Shown: positions 1-7,541 of the stretch, one piece after another
Position numbering within the stretch: position 1 is the first letter of the stretch
Layout of the letters: every line of letters begins with the position of its first letter
Translations under genes and position numbers: made by a program
IMG/VR virus record: IMGVR_UViG_3300036830_000365
Location: 1 to 20,401 of that record
DNA length: 20,401 nt
Origin: a virus
Direction: 5' to 3' (one strand)
Notes under the pieces: generated by a model
The model's database searches: none
Seen by the model: only the letters and a program-made list of their open reading frames with translations
Told to the model about the DNA's origin: nothing

Positions 1-680
1 CCGTTCACCGGCGAGAGCGGGCCGCCGCCGCCCGTCTGCGTCTTGAGCACGTATCTCGAAAACCGCTCGGTCGCGTCGTAGTCGATCGCCGCCTCGAGGA
101 CGTTGTCACCCTCGGCCAGCGCCGTGCCGACCTTCTCCGTGCCGGCGCGGGTGATGAGCACCCCGCCCCTGCCGTCGGAGACGAGGAGGACGCCCGCGGC
201 CGTCGCCATGCGGTGCAGCGCGTGGTAAGCGGTGTCGCCCGGGTTGAGCACGCACTTGCCCTGCGGCGTGAGCTTGAGGCCGGCCTGGACGGTGAGGGTG
301 ACGCCGTGCTCGGCGCAAAGCTCCTTCGCCACCTTGGCGATGTCGGCGCCCGCGAACGACCACTTCTTGCCGGTCCCGAGGCCGGCCGAGCTGTCCACGA
401 TGGCCGAGGCGCGGTCCCGCCCCTGGTAGGACAGCCCCCGCGAGGTCGCCGACAGCCGGAAGCTCCGCTTGTCGACGTAGCCGTCGAGCACGACTTGGCC
501 GTCGATCTCGACCCGGCACGCGTCCTCCTCGAGGATCGGCCACGGCACGTTCTGGCCGCCCCACCGATCGCTCACGTCGAGGGTAAATGACCCGCAGATG
601 CTCTCGATCGAGCGGGTGATGCGGATGGACTTCCAGCCGCCGTAGGCGATGCCATTGACGATGAGGACCACCTCACTCAT
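1..680 (-). CDS. Mu gp44/gpP-like baseplate hub protein (3' end cut by window)
   Basis: An open frame runs from ATG at 680 off the left edge, giving 226 visible residues without a stop. The start reads MSEVVLIVNGIAYGGWKSIR, followed by ITRSIESICGSF, VSDRWGGQ, VEIDGQVVLDGYVDKRS, GLSYQGRDRAS, NPGDTAYHALHRMA and AAGVLLVSDGRGGVLITRAG. This pattern is typical of the Mu gp44/gpP (gpD-like) hub that sits under the tail tube and anchors the spike in contractile tails. The start overlaps the stop of the DNA-circularization gene by 8 nt, and this gene order is standard in Mu-type tails. The C-terminal part, usually another 100 or more residues, lies outside the window. The family call is from recalled consensus, not a search. 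Confidence 0.88.
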   Translation of the reverse strand, partial: MSEVVLIVNGIAYGGWKSIRITRSIESICGSFTLDVSDRWGGQNVPWPILEEDACRVEIDGQVVLDGYVDKRSFRLSATSRGLSYQGRDRASAIVDSSAGLGTGKKWSFAGADIAKVAKELCAEHGVTLTVQAGLKLTPQGKCVLNPGDTAYHALHRMATAAGVLLVSDGRGGVLITRAGTEKVGTALAEGDNVLEAAIDYDATERFSRYVLKTQTGGGGPLSPVN

Positions 681-1893
681 CGGAGAGCACCTGAAGGTCA
701 CCGACGCAGAAGGCCGGGTTGGTGATCGGGTTGCGGGCGATGATGTCGCTCTCCATGTCGACCGCGCCGTAGAGCTGGTAGGCGAGGAGCAGCGAGGGGA
801 TCGCGACGCGCCGGGTGACGGCGGTGACGCGCGCGTGAAGCGCATCGCTCGGCAGCGCGCGCGACACCGCCGCGCGGAGCTCCACGAGCGCCTGGTAGAC
901 CGCATCGCCGGCGTCGGCGGTCAGCTCGTCGAGGAGCGCCGTGATCTCGTCGCGCGCGGCCGTCGCGTCGTCGATCGAGGCGTAGGTGACGATGGGCGCG
1001 ATCCGCGCGGCCTCGATCACCAGCGACGCCCGGAGCGCGCCCTGTAGCGCGACCTGGTTGGCGCGCTCGCGCTGGCGGGTGGCGGTCGTCTCTGGCGCGT
1101 CCGGGCTCCATTCGACGGAGCGCGCGGCCGCGAGGAGCGCGTCTTTCACCTGGCCGGGCGCCGACTTGAGCGTCTCGCCGAGGTTGACGAAGGCGGTGCG
1201 GAACGCGGTGAGGATCGTCGTCGGCTCGGTGACCAGCTGGCTCGCCTCGGCGATGAGCAGGTGCAGTTGGCCATCGGTGGCCGCAAGCTCCTGGGTGTCG
1301 GTGATCACCGGCTTCAGGGTCTCGCCGACCCGCGTCGACGCCGCCTTGAGGTCGGAGACGGCGGAGGCCGTGGCGAAGCTCGGCAGCTGGTCGTCGAAGC
1401 CCGCCTCGAAGTCCGCGTCCGTGGCGGTGACGGCCGCGGTGGCGGCGCCGTCGACGATGTCCGGGAAGTCGGGCGCGATGGTGGGCGCGATCGACTGCGC
1501 CGGCGCGTCCGCGAAGTCGATCGCGAAAGTCGCCATGCCACCCTCGTCGGTGGTCTCGCGAACCGAGTACGTGACGCAGCTGGCGGTGCGGAGGCCGTAA
1601 TAGGGATGGACGAGCTCGCCCGGGCCGTCCGCGTTCTCCAGCGCGTCGAGAAGGCTCTCCTTCTGCGCGAGGTAGTCGTCGCCGATCACATACCCGTCGA
1701 CACGGAAGGTGCGGGCCTTGCGCCCGAGGTCCTCGTTGTAGTTCGCATCCTTCCCGGGGAACTCGTGGGTGACGACGCGGCGCCCGCCGGTGCGATCCGA
1801 CGACTTGACGAAGAACGGCACGCCGCGGAATGACGCGCCGACGAGGCGGCGGCCGCCGATCACCACCCGCCTGAGGTCCTCGCGCCAGGTCAC
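673..1893 (-). CDS. DNA circularization protein, Mu gp43/gpN-like (DNA_circ_N)
   Basis: This encodes 406 residues if translation begins at the GTG at 1893, where GTG and the upstream TGA stop share a GTGA overlap. From there it reads MTWREDLRRVV, close to the usual MSWRDRL opening of the family. A GTG three codons upstream (1902) is also possible. The N-terminal domain (about residues 1-145) shows ASFRGVPFFVKSSD, RRVVTHEFPGKD, RTFRVDGYVIGDDY, ELVHPYYG and a G-M-A-T-F strand, all hallmarks of DNA_circ_N. The remainder is helical and Ala-rich and poorly conserved in this family. Despite the historic name, Mu gpN-type proteins are structural baseplate/tail components, and the position between tape measure and hub fits that role. 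Confidence 0.9.
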   Translation of the reverse strand: MTWREDLRRVVIGGRRLVGASFRGVPFFVKSSDRTGGRRVVTHEFPGKDANYNEDLGRKARTFRVDGYVIGDDYLAQKESLLDALENADGPGELVHPYYGLRTASCVTYSVRETTDEGGMATFAIDFADAPAQSIAPTIAPDFPDIVDGAATAAVTATDADFEAGFDDQLPSFATASAVSDLKAASTRVGETLKPVITDTQELAATDGQLHLLIAEASQLVTEPTTILTAFRTAFVNLGETLKSAPGQVKDALLAAARSVEWSPDAPETTATRQRERANQVALQGALRASLVIEAARIAPIVTYASIDDATAARDEITALLDELTADAGDAVYQALVELRAAVSRALPSDALHARVTAVTRRVAIPSLLLAYQLYGAVDMESDIIARNPITNPAFCVGDLQVLSDE

Positions 1894-3497
1894 GGGATCC
1901 ACCCCGCGATCTGGCTGGGAATATTGGCGATGTTCAGCGTGGTCTCGGCGTCGACAGTGCTGCCCGGGTCGGTGCTCACGCGGGTTCCCGGCGGGCCGTT
2001 GATATCAACCCTGACCCTCGCGAACCCCGATGATCCGCCCGCCCCGGGCCCGGGCGGGCGGTCGACGCCGAGGCTTCTCCGTCCAGCGAAGAGGTTCGCG
2101 GCGGCGGCGAAGTCGTCCGCACCGGTCCTTCCCTTCCCTGGCCCCTCGAAGTAGCTGGTGCCGAACGCCCCCGCCATCTGCGACACACCAGCGGCGACGC
2201 GCCGCTGAACGTCCCTCCACTTGAGAACCTGCTCGGTGGCGTTGACCTCCGGGGAATGGCCCGTAGCAGCTCTCAGCACCGACGCGGCGGTACCCGCCAA
2301 GCTGGCGACGCCGCCGACGAGCTTCTCGACGATGCCGAGCATGTCGGCGAAGAGTTGCTTGACCGGCTCCCAGTCCTTGATGACCACGGCGGCGACGGCC
2401 GCGAGCCCGACGAAGGCGATGATCAGCAGCCCGATCGGGTTCGCGATCAATGCTGCGGCGAGGCCGGCAAGCGCGACCACGAGCGGGCCGCCGAGGACGA
2501 CCCCGAGCACGATGGCGGCGCCCCTGAGCCCACCGATCGCGTCCCACACCGTTCCGACGATCGCGGCGACGTCCTTGAACGCACCGACGGCGTCCTGGAT
2601 ATACCCAGGCAATTTCTTGCCGAAATCTTCGATGAACGCGGCGATCTCGGTCTTGTGGGCCTCGAGAAAGTCGCCGAGTTGGTTGGTGAGCTGGGTGAAC
2701 GCGGGCGCCAGCGCGGTGACGATGGTCGCCTTGACGCGATCGAGCTGCGCATTGAGCTTGGCCATCGCCAGCTCCTGCCTGAGCGCGGCGTCGACGGCCT
2801 TCTGCTGATCGCCCGCCCAGAACTTGTAGACGGCCCCCATCACCCTCAGCGCCAGGGCGCCCTTCTCGAGCCTCGGGATCAGCGCCGGGTCGACGTGAAA
2901 GGCGCCGGCGAAGGCCGTCTGCAACTCGGTGTCGCCGTGCAGCGCCTTGAGGGCGTTCGCGAACAGCAGCAGCTTGTTCATCGGCCCTTGGGCCTTGTTC
3001 ATGGTCTCCACGAACTCCGCCGCGCCGCCCGCCTTCAGAAGAGCGAACGCGCGGCCCTTGTGGAGCTCGAGCTGGCCGGTGGTCCGCACGAAGGCCACGA
3101 GGCTTTCATCCATCGCGTCGATCGACACGCCGGCGCGGCGCGCAACATCGTGGAGCGCGGCGAGGTCGTTCGCGCCGAGGCCGGTCTGCTCGGCCACGTG
3201 CCCCAGCTTCGCGTAGGAGTCGATGAGGCCGTTGACGCCGTAGGCTATCGCCGCGATGAGCCCGCCAACCTCGGCGAGCTTGGTGAGGATGTTCCCAATC
3301 GCGTCACCGAGGCCCCTGAACGCGCCGGTGACCTTCTCGACGCCCAGCCCCTCGCCGAGCGTCTTCATCTCCTTGTCGAGCTTCTCGTGAGCTTCGCGGA
3401 GGGGCTTCAGCTGCTCGTTGATCGCCTTGATCGGCCCGGTGGCCTTGTCGATGGCCTTGATGATGATCGAGAGCGGGAAGGTCTTTGAATCAGCCAC
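1890..3497 (-). CDS. Tail tape measure protein
   Basis: This encodes 535 residues from a GTG start (MADSKTFPLSIIIKAIDKAT) that overlaps the frameshifted chaperone stop by 8 nt. The N-terminus is a charged amphipathic helix region with coiled-coil character (about residues 10-60). A hydrophobic patch follows near 75-92, then a strongly hydrophobic stretch at about 328-374 that is rich in Gly, Ala, Val and Leu, as in tape measures that insert into the membrane. The C-terminal 35 residues contain VRVDINGPPGTRVSTD, a motif common at the end of Mu-type tape measures. The role is to set tail length and form the core of the tube during assembly. At 535 residues it is short for this class, predicting a fairly short contractile tail. 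Position after the chaperone and before the circularization gene is canonical. Confidence 0.9.
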   Translation of the reverse strand: MADSKTFPLSIIIKAIDKATGPIKAINEQLKPLREAHEKLDKEMKTLGEGLGVEKVTGAFRGLGDAIGNILTKLAEVGGLIAAIAYGVNGLIDSYAKLGHVAEQTGLGANDLAALHDVARRAGVSIDAMDESLVAFVRTTGQLELHKGRAFALLKAGGAAEFVETMNKAQGPMNKLLLFANALKALHGDTELQTAFAGAFHVDPALIPRLEKGALALRVMGAVYKFWAGDQQKAVDAALRQELAMAKLNAQLDRVKATIVTALAPAFTQLTNQLGDFLEAHKTEIAAFIEDFGKKLPGYIQDAVGAFKDVAAIVGTVWDAIGGLRGAAIVLGVVLGGPLVVALAGLAAALIANPIGLLIIAFVGLAAVAAVVIKDWEPVKQLFADMLGIVEKLVGGVASLAGTAASVLRAATGHSPEVNATEQVLKWRDVQRRVAAGVSQMAGAFGTSYFEGPGKGRTGADDFAAAANLFAGRRSLGVDRPPGPGAGGSSGFARVRVDINGPPGTRVSTDPGSTVDAETTLNIANIPSQIAGWIP

Positions 3498-3908
3498 GGC
3501 CGTTCACCCAATTCGCCTGCTCGATCCACATCTCCAGCTCGTCGGCGGTCATTCGTTCCAGCTCGGACGGCTGGAAGTGAAAGGTCGCCGCTAAGACGGC
3601 GAAGCCGCGTTGCCAGTCGTGAGGCACTTCCCGAAAAAACGGACGGCGATCGCGTTTACCTCCCCGATGTCGTCCATGTCGACACGCTGCAGCATCGCCA
3701 CGGGCTGACCGCACATGCGGGAGGCCACGGCCAGGAAGTTCTCTATCGTGGGCTGGAGGAGGTTGACGCCGATTCCGTCGCTGGGCTTCCAGCGACGGAA
3801 CGTCAGCTCCCGGATGGGCTCGCCCTTGCCCCATTCGACTGGCACGCTGAGCTTGACGGTGATCGGCCACTCGGCCGCGGGGGTGTCCTTCTCGTCGGTG
3901 TCGCTCAC
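3490..3908 (-). CDS. Tail assembly chaperone, long form made by -1 frameshift (gp41-42 / E-E' type)
   Basis: This joined product consists of about 92 residues from the short chaperone frame, up to the slippery heptamer at 3639-3633, plus 47 residues of the -1 frame ending at the TGA at 3490-3492. After the slip it continues REVPHDWQRGFAVLAATFHF, then QPSELERMTADELEMW, which resembles the GpE family extension of P2- and Mu-type tails. The -1 segment has no start codon suited to separate expression, and its stop overlaps the tape measure start. In tailed phages the long form bridges the tape measure and tube subunits during assembly. The total of about 139 residues is a prediction from the sequence; frameshifting itself is not demonstrated. 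Confidence 0.85.
3591..3908 (-). CDS. Tail assembly chaperone, short form (Phage_TAC_7-like, Mu gp41)
   Basis: This encodes 105 residues from a GTG that forms a GTGA overlap with the tail tube stop. The sequence ITVKLSVPVEWGKGEPIREL then LTFRRWKPSDG matches the opening of the 'tail assembly chaperone E, or 41, or 14' family. If no frameshift occurs, translation ends with the tail GKCLTTGNAASPS. The protein is not expected to be in the virion; it holds tube and tape measure subunits before assembly. Location between tube and tape measure genes is the conserved position of this two-product gene. Confidence 0.88.
   Translation of the reverse strand: MSDTDEKDTPAAEWPITVKLSVPVEWGKGEPIRELTFRRWKPSDGIGVNLLQPTIENFLAVASRMCGQPVAMLQRVDMDDIGEVNAIAVRFFGKCLTTGNAASPS
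3633..3639 (-). other. Slippery heptamer T_TTT_TTC for -1 programmed frameshift
   Basis: On the minus strand the zero-frame codons are CGT TTT TTC GGG, so the T from CGT plus TTT TTC gives a canonical X_XXY_YYZ heptamer in the right phase. Slipping back one base turns the downstream reading from GGG AAG TGC into CGG GAA GTG, which opens the GpE-like extension. Its position near the 3' end of the first chaperone frame matches the conserved tail-gene frameshift of dsDNA phages. I did not identify a convincing downstream pseudoknot by eye. Confidence 0.88.
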
Positions 3909-4273
3909 GCCTGGATCTCCTCGGCGCCCGAGCCTTCCCAGCGCACGGTGATGTTCCCCTCGTCGGTCTGCGCCTTCCACTCGCCGGCGGCGTAGGCGTC
4001 GTGCAACACGACCGTCTTGCCGCTCGCGAGGTTGAGGTTGATCGTCCCGTCGGTGAGGGTGGCCGCCGCCTTGACGTCGAGCGTCCCGCGGTCGGTGATC
4101 TCGCCCTCGATGTACGCGACCTGCGGGGTCTCCTTGAAGCCGTGGAAGGCGTCGGAGCCCATGATCGCCTCGCGCTTCGGCGTCCCGAGGTAGTACGAGA
4201 AGCTGCCCTTCGCGTCTTGGACCTCGCCGTTCGCCTGGAGCTGAATCATCCCGCCTCTACGCTGATTCGCCAT
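3905..4273 (-). CDS. Contractile tail tube protein (Mu gpM-like)
   Basis: This encodes 122 residues from ATG at 4273, preceded by GGAG nine bases upstream. The sequence MANQRRGGMIQLQANGEVQD, followed by GSFSYYLGTPKREAIMGSD and YIEGEITDRGTLDVKAAATL, fits the Mu-type tail tube family (Tail_tube, about 115-120 residues). The subunit stacks into the inner tube through which DNA leaves the capsid. It lies directly downstream of the sheath gene and upstream of the chaperone, as in Mu. Its stop is coupled to the chaperone GTG. Confidence 0.92.
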   Translation of the reverse strand: MANQRRGGMIQLQANGEVQDAKGSFSYYLGTPKREAIMGSDAFHGFKETPQVAYIEGEITDRGTLDVKAAATLTDGTINLNLASGKTVVLHDAYAAGEWKAQTDEGNITVRWEGSGAEEIQA

Positions 4274-4286
4274 TGGTTTGGGCTCC

Positions 4287-5759
4287 TTAGAGTCGGAACT
4301 GGATCTGCGCCGCCGCGACGATCAGCTGGTTGATGAGGTCCGGGGGGAGCAGCCAGTCGAGGCGATTCGGATCGCTGTCGTTGCGCTCGCAGACCAGGTT
4401 CGCCTTGAAGAGATCGAAGTTCTCGACGAGCCCCTGCTTCTCCTTTTCGCGGAACCAGCCGAGGGCCTCGCCCTTGCCCAGCGCCGGGGTCATGACCGCC
4501 TGGCCAGAGCCGAGGCGGGAGCTGTCCGCGGCGAGCTTGTGGCGGGGGTACTTCGTCGCGATGCGCTGCCGCCAGTCGTACCGGAGGTACATGAGCGTGA
4601 GCAGCGTCGTCGCGTCGAGATAGGCCGTGTCATCGGCGCCGGTGGCGTTGGTCTGGTACGTGGTGATCACGCGGTCGAGCTGGACGACCCCGCCGGTGGC
4701 CGCGCGGGTCGTCGCGATCCCGTCGAACAGGAGAAGGTTCCGCTCCTCGATCGTGAAGAGGTCGGTCTCGGCGGGCGCCTGCGCGTGGACGAAGCCGAGC
4801 GTCTGGAACGGCCGCGCAGGATCGGCGGCGCCGGCGCGCGCCACGATGGCGGCGGCCTCGGCGGCGAACTCCATGCCTGGCGTGAGCGTGTTGATGCCGG
4901 GCTGCGCCAGGATCACCGAGTGCGCGCTGTTCCGCCCTTCACCGAGCGTGGCCAGCGTCGAGAACGAGCCGGCGCCCGCGGTGATCGCGAGCCCGTCGAT
5001 CATGCGCATCGGCCCGAACCGGCTGGCGAGCTCGGCCTCGAGCGCCGTGAGGCTGGTCGCGTCGGTGTAGGGGTGCGCGATGATGTTGAACCAGGTGTCA
5101 CCCATCGCCGCGATGAGCGTGGTCAACACCGGGTTGGTGGCGCCGCTCGCGAGGGCGACGATGGCCACCCCGACGCCGGCGGGCAGCGCCTCGCCGTCGC
5201 GGAGGCTGTGCCGGAGGCTGTAGTCGTTGCCGACGGTCCCCTTGTGCCGGAACGTCACCGTCGCGACAGCGCTCGAGACCGTGGATGTGACGGGCAAGTC
5301 GAGGTCGGCGTTGATCGCCGCGTTGATCGCGGCGGCGATGACGGTGTCCGCGTCCCCGTTGGTGACGGCCACCTCGACGCGCTCGCCGCCGGGGTAAAGC
5401 ACGATCGTGCCGTCGGCGGTGGCGGGTCCGGTCACGGTGATCGTGCCGTGCGCGGCGACGCCCGAGCCGTTGTCGGCGAGGATGCCGACCCACAACTCGG
5501 TGAACTGGTTGGAGGCGAACCACGCGATCGCCATTCGGTGCAGCATCGAGCCGCGGCCCGCGATCGCGATCAGGTCGTCCGCGCTCGTCGCGCGGACGAG
5601 GGTGTTCGCCGTCCCGGCGCCGCTGCTGGTCTTTTGCCCGATGAGGAGGCCGCGATAGGCCAGCAGCGCCGGCCCCTGCGCGGCCTGGGACGAATCGAAC
5701 TCCGCCGTCACGAAGGGGACCCGAAGCGACGACGGCACGTCGTTGAAGCTGATGGTCAT
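4287..5759 (-). CDS. Contractile tail sheath protein (Mu gpL-like)
   Basis: This encodes 490 residues, nearly the same length as Mu gpL. ATG at 5759 overlaps the DUF2635 stop (ATGA). The N-terminus MTISFNDVPSSLRVPFVTAE, then the middle NDYSLRHSLRDGEALPAGV and WFNIIAHPYTDATSL, and a C-terminal half with RNLLLFDGIATTR, YLRYDWRQRIATKYPRHKLA and ENFDLFKANLVCERN are typical of this sheath family, including the conserved C-terminal region that links neighbouring subunits. This gene shows the particle has a contractile tail, even though the head genes are lambda-like. Confidence 0.93.
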   Translation of the reverse strand: MTISFNDVPSSLRVPFVTAEFDSSQAAQGPALLAYRGLLIGQKTSSGAGTANTLVRATSADDLIAIAGRGSMLHRMAIAWFASNQFTELWVGILADNGSGVAAHGTITVTGPATADGTIVLYPGGERVEVAVTNGDADTVIAAAINAAINADLDLPVTSTVSSAVATVTFRHKGTVGNDYSLRHSLRDGEALPAGVGVAIVALASGATNPVLTTLIAAMGDTWFNIIAHPYTDATSLTALEAELASRFGPMRMIDGLAITAGAGSFSTLATLGEGRNSAHSVILAQPGINTLTPGMEFAAEAAAIVARAGAADPARPFQTLGFVHAQAPAETDLFTIEERNLLLFDGIATTRAATGGVVQLDRVITTYQTNATGADDTAYLDATTLLTLMYLRYDWRQRIATKYPRHKLAADSSRLGSGQAVMTPALGKGEALGWFREKEKQGLVENFDLFKANLVCERNDSDPNRLDWLLPPDLINQLIVAAAQIQFRL

Positions 5760-5992
5760 GGCTTCCTCGTGGTGAGCGGGGTCACCGGCTCGAGCCCGGT
5801 CGGCGTGGTCGCCTTCGCCGGCTCGGCGGCCGGCGGCGCGGCCGGCTCGTCCTCGACGAGCACCACGTCGCCGTCCCGGAGGCGCCGGTGCCAGAAGCTG
5901 GTGTCGGGCACGCGCCCGCCCTCGGCGGGGAGCTGCTGCTTGGTGCGCGGGTCGCGGATGATGTCGCCCGCGCGAGCCGGTTTCACCTTCAT
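5756..5992 (-). CDS. DUF2635 protein of Mu-type tail operon
   Basis: This encodes 78 residues, with an ATG overlapping the tail terminator stop (ATGA) and its own stop overlapping the sheath start. It reads MKVKPARAGDIIRDPRTKQQ, then LPAEGGRVPDTSFWHRRLRDG and DVVLVEDE, the full signature of DUF2635, and ends in a Pro/Ala/Thr-rich tail. The family is found immediately before the sheath gene in Mu-like tail operons. Its role is not established; a small structural or assembly function is likely. Confidence 0.9.
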   Translation of the reverse strand: MKVKPARAGDIIRDPRTKQQLPAEGGRVPDTSFWHRRLRDGDVVLVEDEPAAPPAAEPAKATTPTGLEPVTPLTTRKP

Positions 5993-6558
5993 GGGGTCGG
6001 CCTCACGTTGAAGTTGTCCTCGGGGATCTCGGTGTCGGGCGTGCTGCCCGCGAGCGGATACTTGGTGTCGGCGGTGAGGAAGTCGTCCGCCAGCGTCGGC
6101 GCTTGCGGCGCGAACCAGCGGTAGGTGACCAGGTAGCTGAGCTTGATCACGCCGACGGGCGTGTCGCCCTCGTTGCGGATCGCTCGCTTCGTGCTCTGGA
6201 GCGTGGTGTTGGCGGCGCGCGCCGTGTCGGCCAGCGGCGGGATCGTCCCGAGGTAGCGGTCGCCGTCCATCATCGCTTCGATCTGGACAGCGAGATCGTC
6301 CAGCCCGTTGTCGACGTTGTCGCCCGGGAACACCCAGCCGACGATGTCCATAGTCAGGTCGCGCGTGTACTCGCGCGGCGCCGTGTTGCTCTGCTCCTGG
6401 TCGACGGTCTCCTCGTCGGTATAGACCGAGATCGCGGGCAGGTCGCCCTTGCGGTAGTCGTCCCTCCGCGAGTTGGTGACCCTCGCGCCCGCCGCCGTGT
6501 TGGCGACGATGAGCTGGGCGATCACGTAATCGCGGATGATCTGGCGCTGGTGCGCCAT
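5989..6558 (-). CDS. Tail terminator / minor tail protein U-like
   Basis: This encodes 189 residues from ATG at 6558 (MAHQRQIIRDYVIAQLIVAN). A GTG at 6564 would give two more residues and a GTGA overlap with the upstream gene, but GAGG lies 8 bases before the ATG and only 2 before the GTG, so I prefer the ATG. The pattern RVTNSRRDDYRKGDLPAISV, YTDEETVDQ, a Leu/Ile strand DLTMDIVGWVF, and LDDLAVQIEAMM is characteristic of gpU-type terminators, which cap the tail tube and bind the head connector. The C-terminal 40 residues (LADDFLTADTKYPLAGSTPD and on) are polar and extend beyond the lambda gpU length of about 130. Confidence 0.75.
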   Translation of the reverse strand: MAHQRQIIRDYVIAQLIVANTAAGARVTNSRRDDYRKGDLPAISVYTDEETVDQEQSNTAPREYTRDLTMDIVGWVFPGDNVDNGLDDLAVQIEAMMDGDRYLGTIPPLADTARAANTTLQSTKRAIRNEGDTPVGVIKLSYLVTYRWFAPQAPTLADDFLTADTKYPLAGSTPDTEIPEDNFNVRPTP

Positions 6559-6560
6559 GG

Positions 6561-6881
6561 TCACGACCTCAGGTGCAGCAGGAGCCGGATGCCCCTGAGG
6601 CTGTCGCGGCGCCGCCCGCGCACCTTGTAGACCTTGCCCTCGATCGTGAGGATCGGGTCATCCACGGCGGGGTCGGTGGGCAGCTCGTCGAGCCGCAGGA
6701 ACACCGCCGGCCCGGTCTGCTCGACGCCCGCCTCGGAATCGTCGATGAGCACGAAGTTCTCGTCGAAGAGCCCCTCGACGGTGACCGGGTCGCCGACCGC
6801 CGGCGCGTACACGACGTCCACGCCGCCCAGGTGGTCCCGGGTGGCGCGGTCGACGGTCGCGACGAGGTCGGCGAAGGCCAT
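6561..6881 (-). CDS. Head-tail connector, lambda FII-like (Phage_attach)
   Basis: This encodes 106 residues from ATG at 6881 (MAFADLVATVDRATRDHLGG). It continues with VDVVYAPAVGDPVTVEGLFD and ends TIEGKVYKVRGRRRDSLRGI plus a short Leu/Arg tail. Length and the small beta-barrel pattern agree with lambda gpFII-type connectors (about 117 residues), which attach to the gpW ring and receive the tail. It sits between the capsid cement gene and the tail terminator. In lambda, gene Z lies between FII and U, but here the next gene is U-like. Confidence 0.8.
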   Translation of the reverse strand: MAFADLVATVDRATRDHLGGVDVVYAPAVGDPVTVEGLFDENFVLIDDSEAGVEQTGPAVFLRLDELPTDPAVDDPILTIEGKVYKVRGRRRDSLRGIRLLLHLRS

Positions 6882-6884
6882 GGG

Positions 6885-7529
6885 CTACGGAACCCGCGGG
6901 ATGTACTGCGTCACCACGCGGGTGACCGTGTTCGGGAAGGTCAGCGTCAGACCGTCGGCGCTGATCGTGGCCACGCCCGGCTGGGTGCTCGCCGCCGCCG
7001 GGAGGCACGGGGTCGCGCTGTGGTCGGCCACGAGATAGCAACCGACCGATCCGGCCGTCCCCGAGGTGACCACGCGGGTCGACTGGATCATGAGCGCGGC
7101 TTGCGCCAGCACGACGGTCGCCGACGCCGAGATGGTCCCGGAGTCCTCGAGGATGGGCGCCGCGAGGGCCGCGTCCTCCTCGCCGTCATCCGCCGTCGAG
7201 GGCACGCCCGAGAGACGGACGGTGCCGGTGGTGTCGCCGCTCGCCGCGGCCGCGGCCGCCACACCCGCGCGGGTGTTCGAGGTCGCGACGGTGGTGATCT
7301 CGCCGGCGCCGTCGTCCCAGTAGAGCAGCTCGCCCTCGGTCCACGCCGTGCCGGTGTGCTTGGGCAGGGTGACCACGCCCTTGGCCGCGCCAGGGAAGGG
7401 CAGGTGCTCGGCGACCGTGTTCTTCGCGACGACGAGGAGCGCCCCGATGAGGTAGGCGTTGCCGGACACGACGCCGCCCGACGGGGCGGTGAAGGTCATG
7501 TCGTCGCCGGGCTGGATGAAGTTGTTCAT
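6885..7529 (-). CDS. DUF2190 capsid decoration/cement protein with extra C-terminal domain
   Basis: This encodes 214 residues from ATG at 7529, with GGAGA seven bases upstream. Residues 1-110 (MNNFIQPGDDMTFTAPSGGV, then SGNAYLIGALLVVAKNTVAE, KGVVTLPKHTG, ATSNTRAGVAAAAA and GTVRLSG) match DUF2190, a family of small capsid-associated proteins of about 110 residues that decorate or cement the shell. Residues 120-214 form a second, beta-rich part without close resemblance that I recognise (TISASATVVLAQAALMI, VVTSGTAGSVGCYLVAD, VATISADGLTLTFPNTV). The gene directly follows the capsid gene, which supports the role. Confidence 0.85.
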   Translation of the reverse strand: MNNFIQPGDDMTFTAPSGGVVSGNAYLIGALLVVAKNTVAEHLPFPGAAKGVVTLPKHTGTAWTEGELLYWDDGAGEITTVATSNTRAGVAAAAAASGDTTGTVRLSGVPSTADDGEEDAALAAPILEDSGTISASATVVLAQAALMIQSTRVVTSGTAGSVGCYLVADHSATPCLPAAASTQPGVATISADGLTLTFPNTVTRVVTQYIPRVP

Positions 7530-7541
7530 GGTCGGGTCTCC

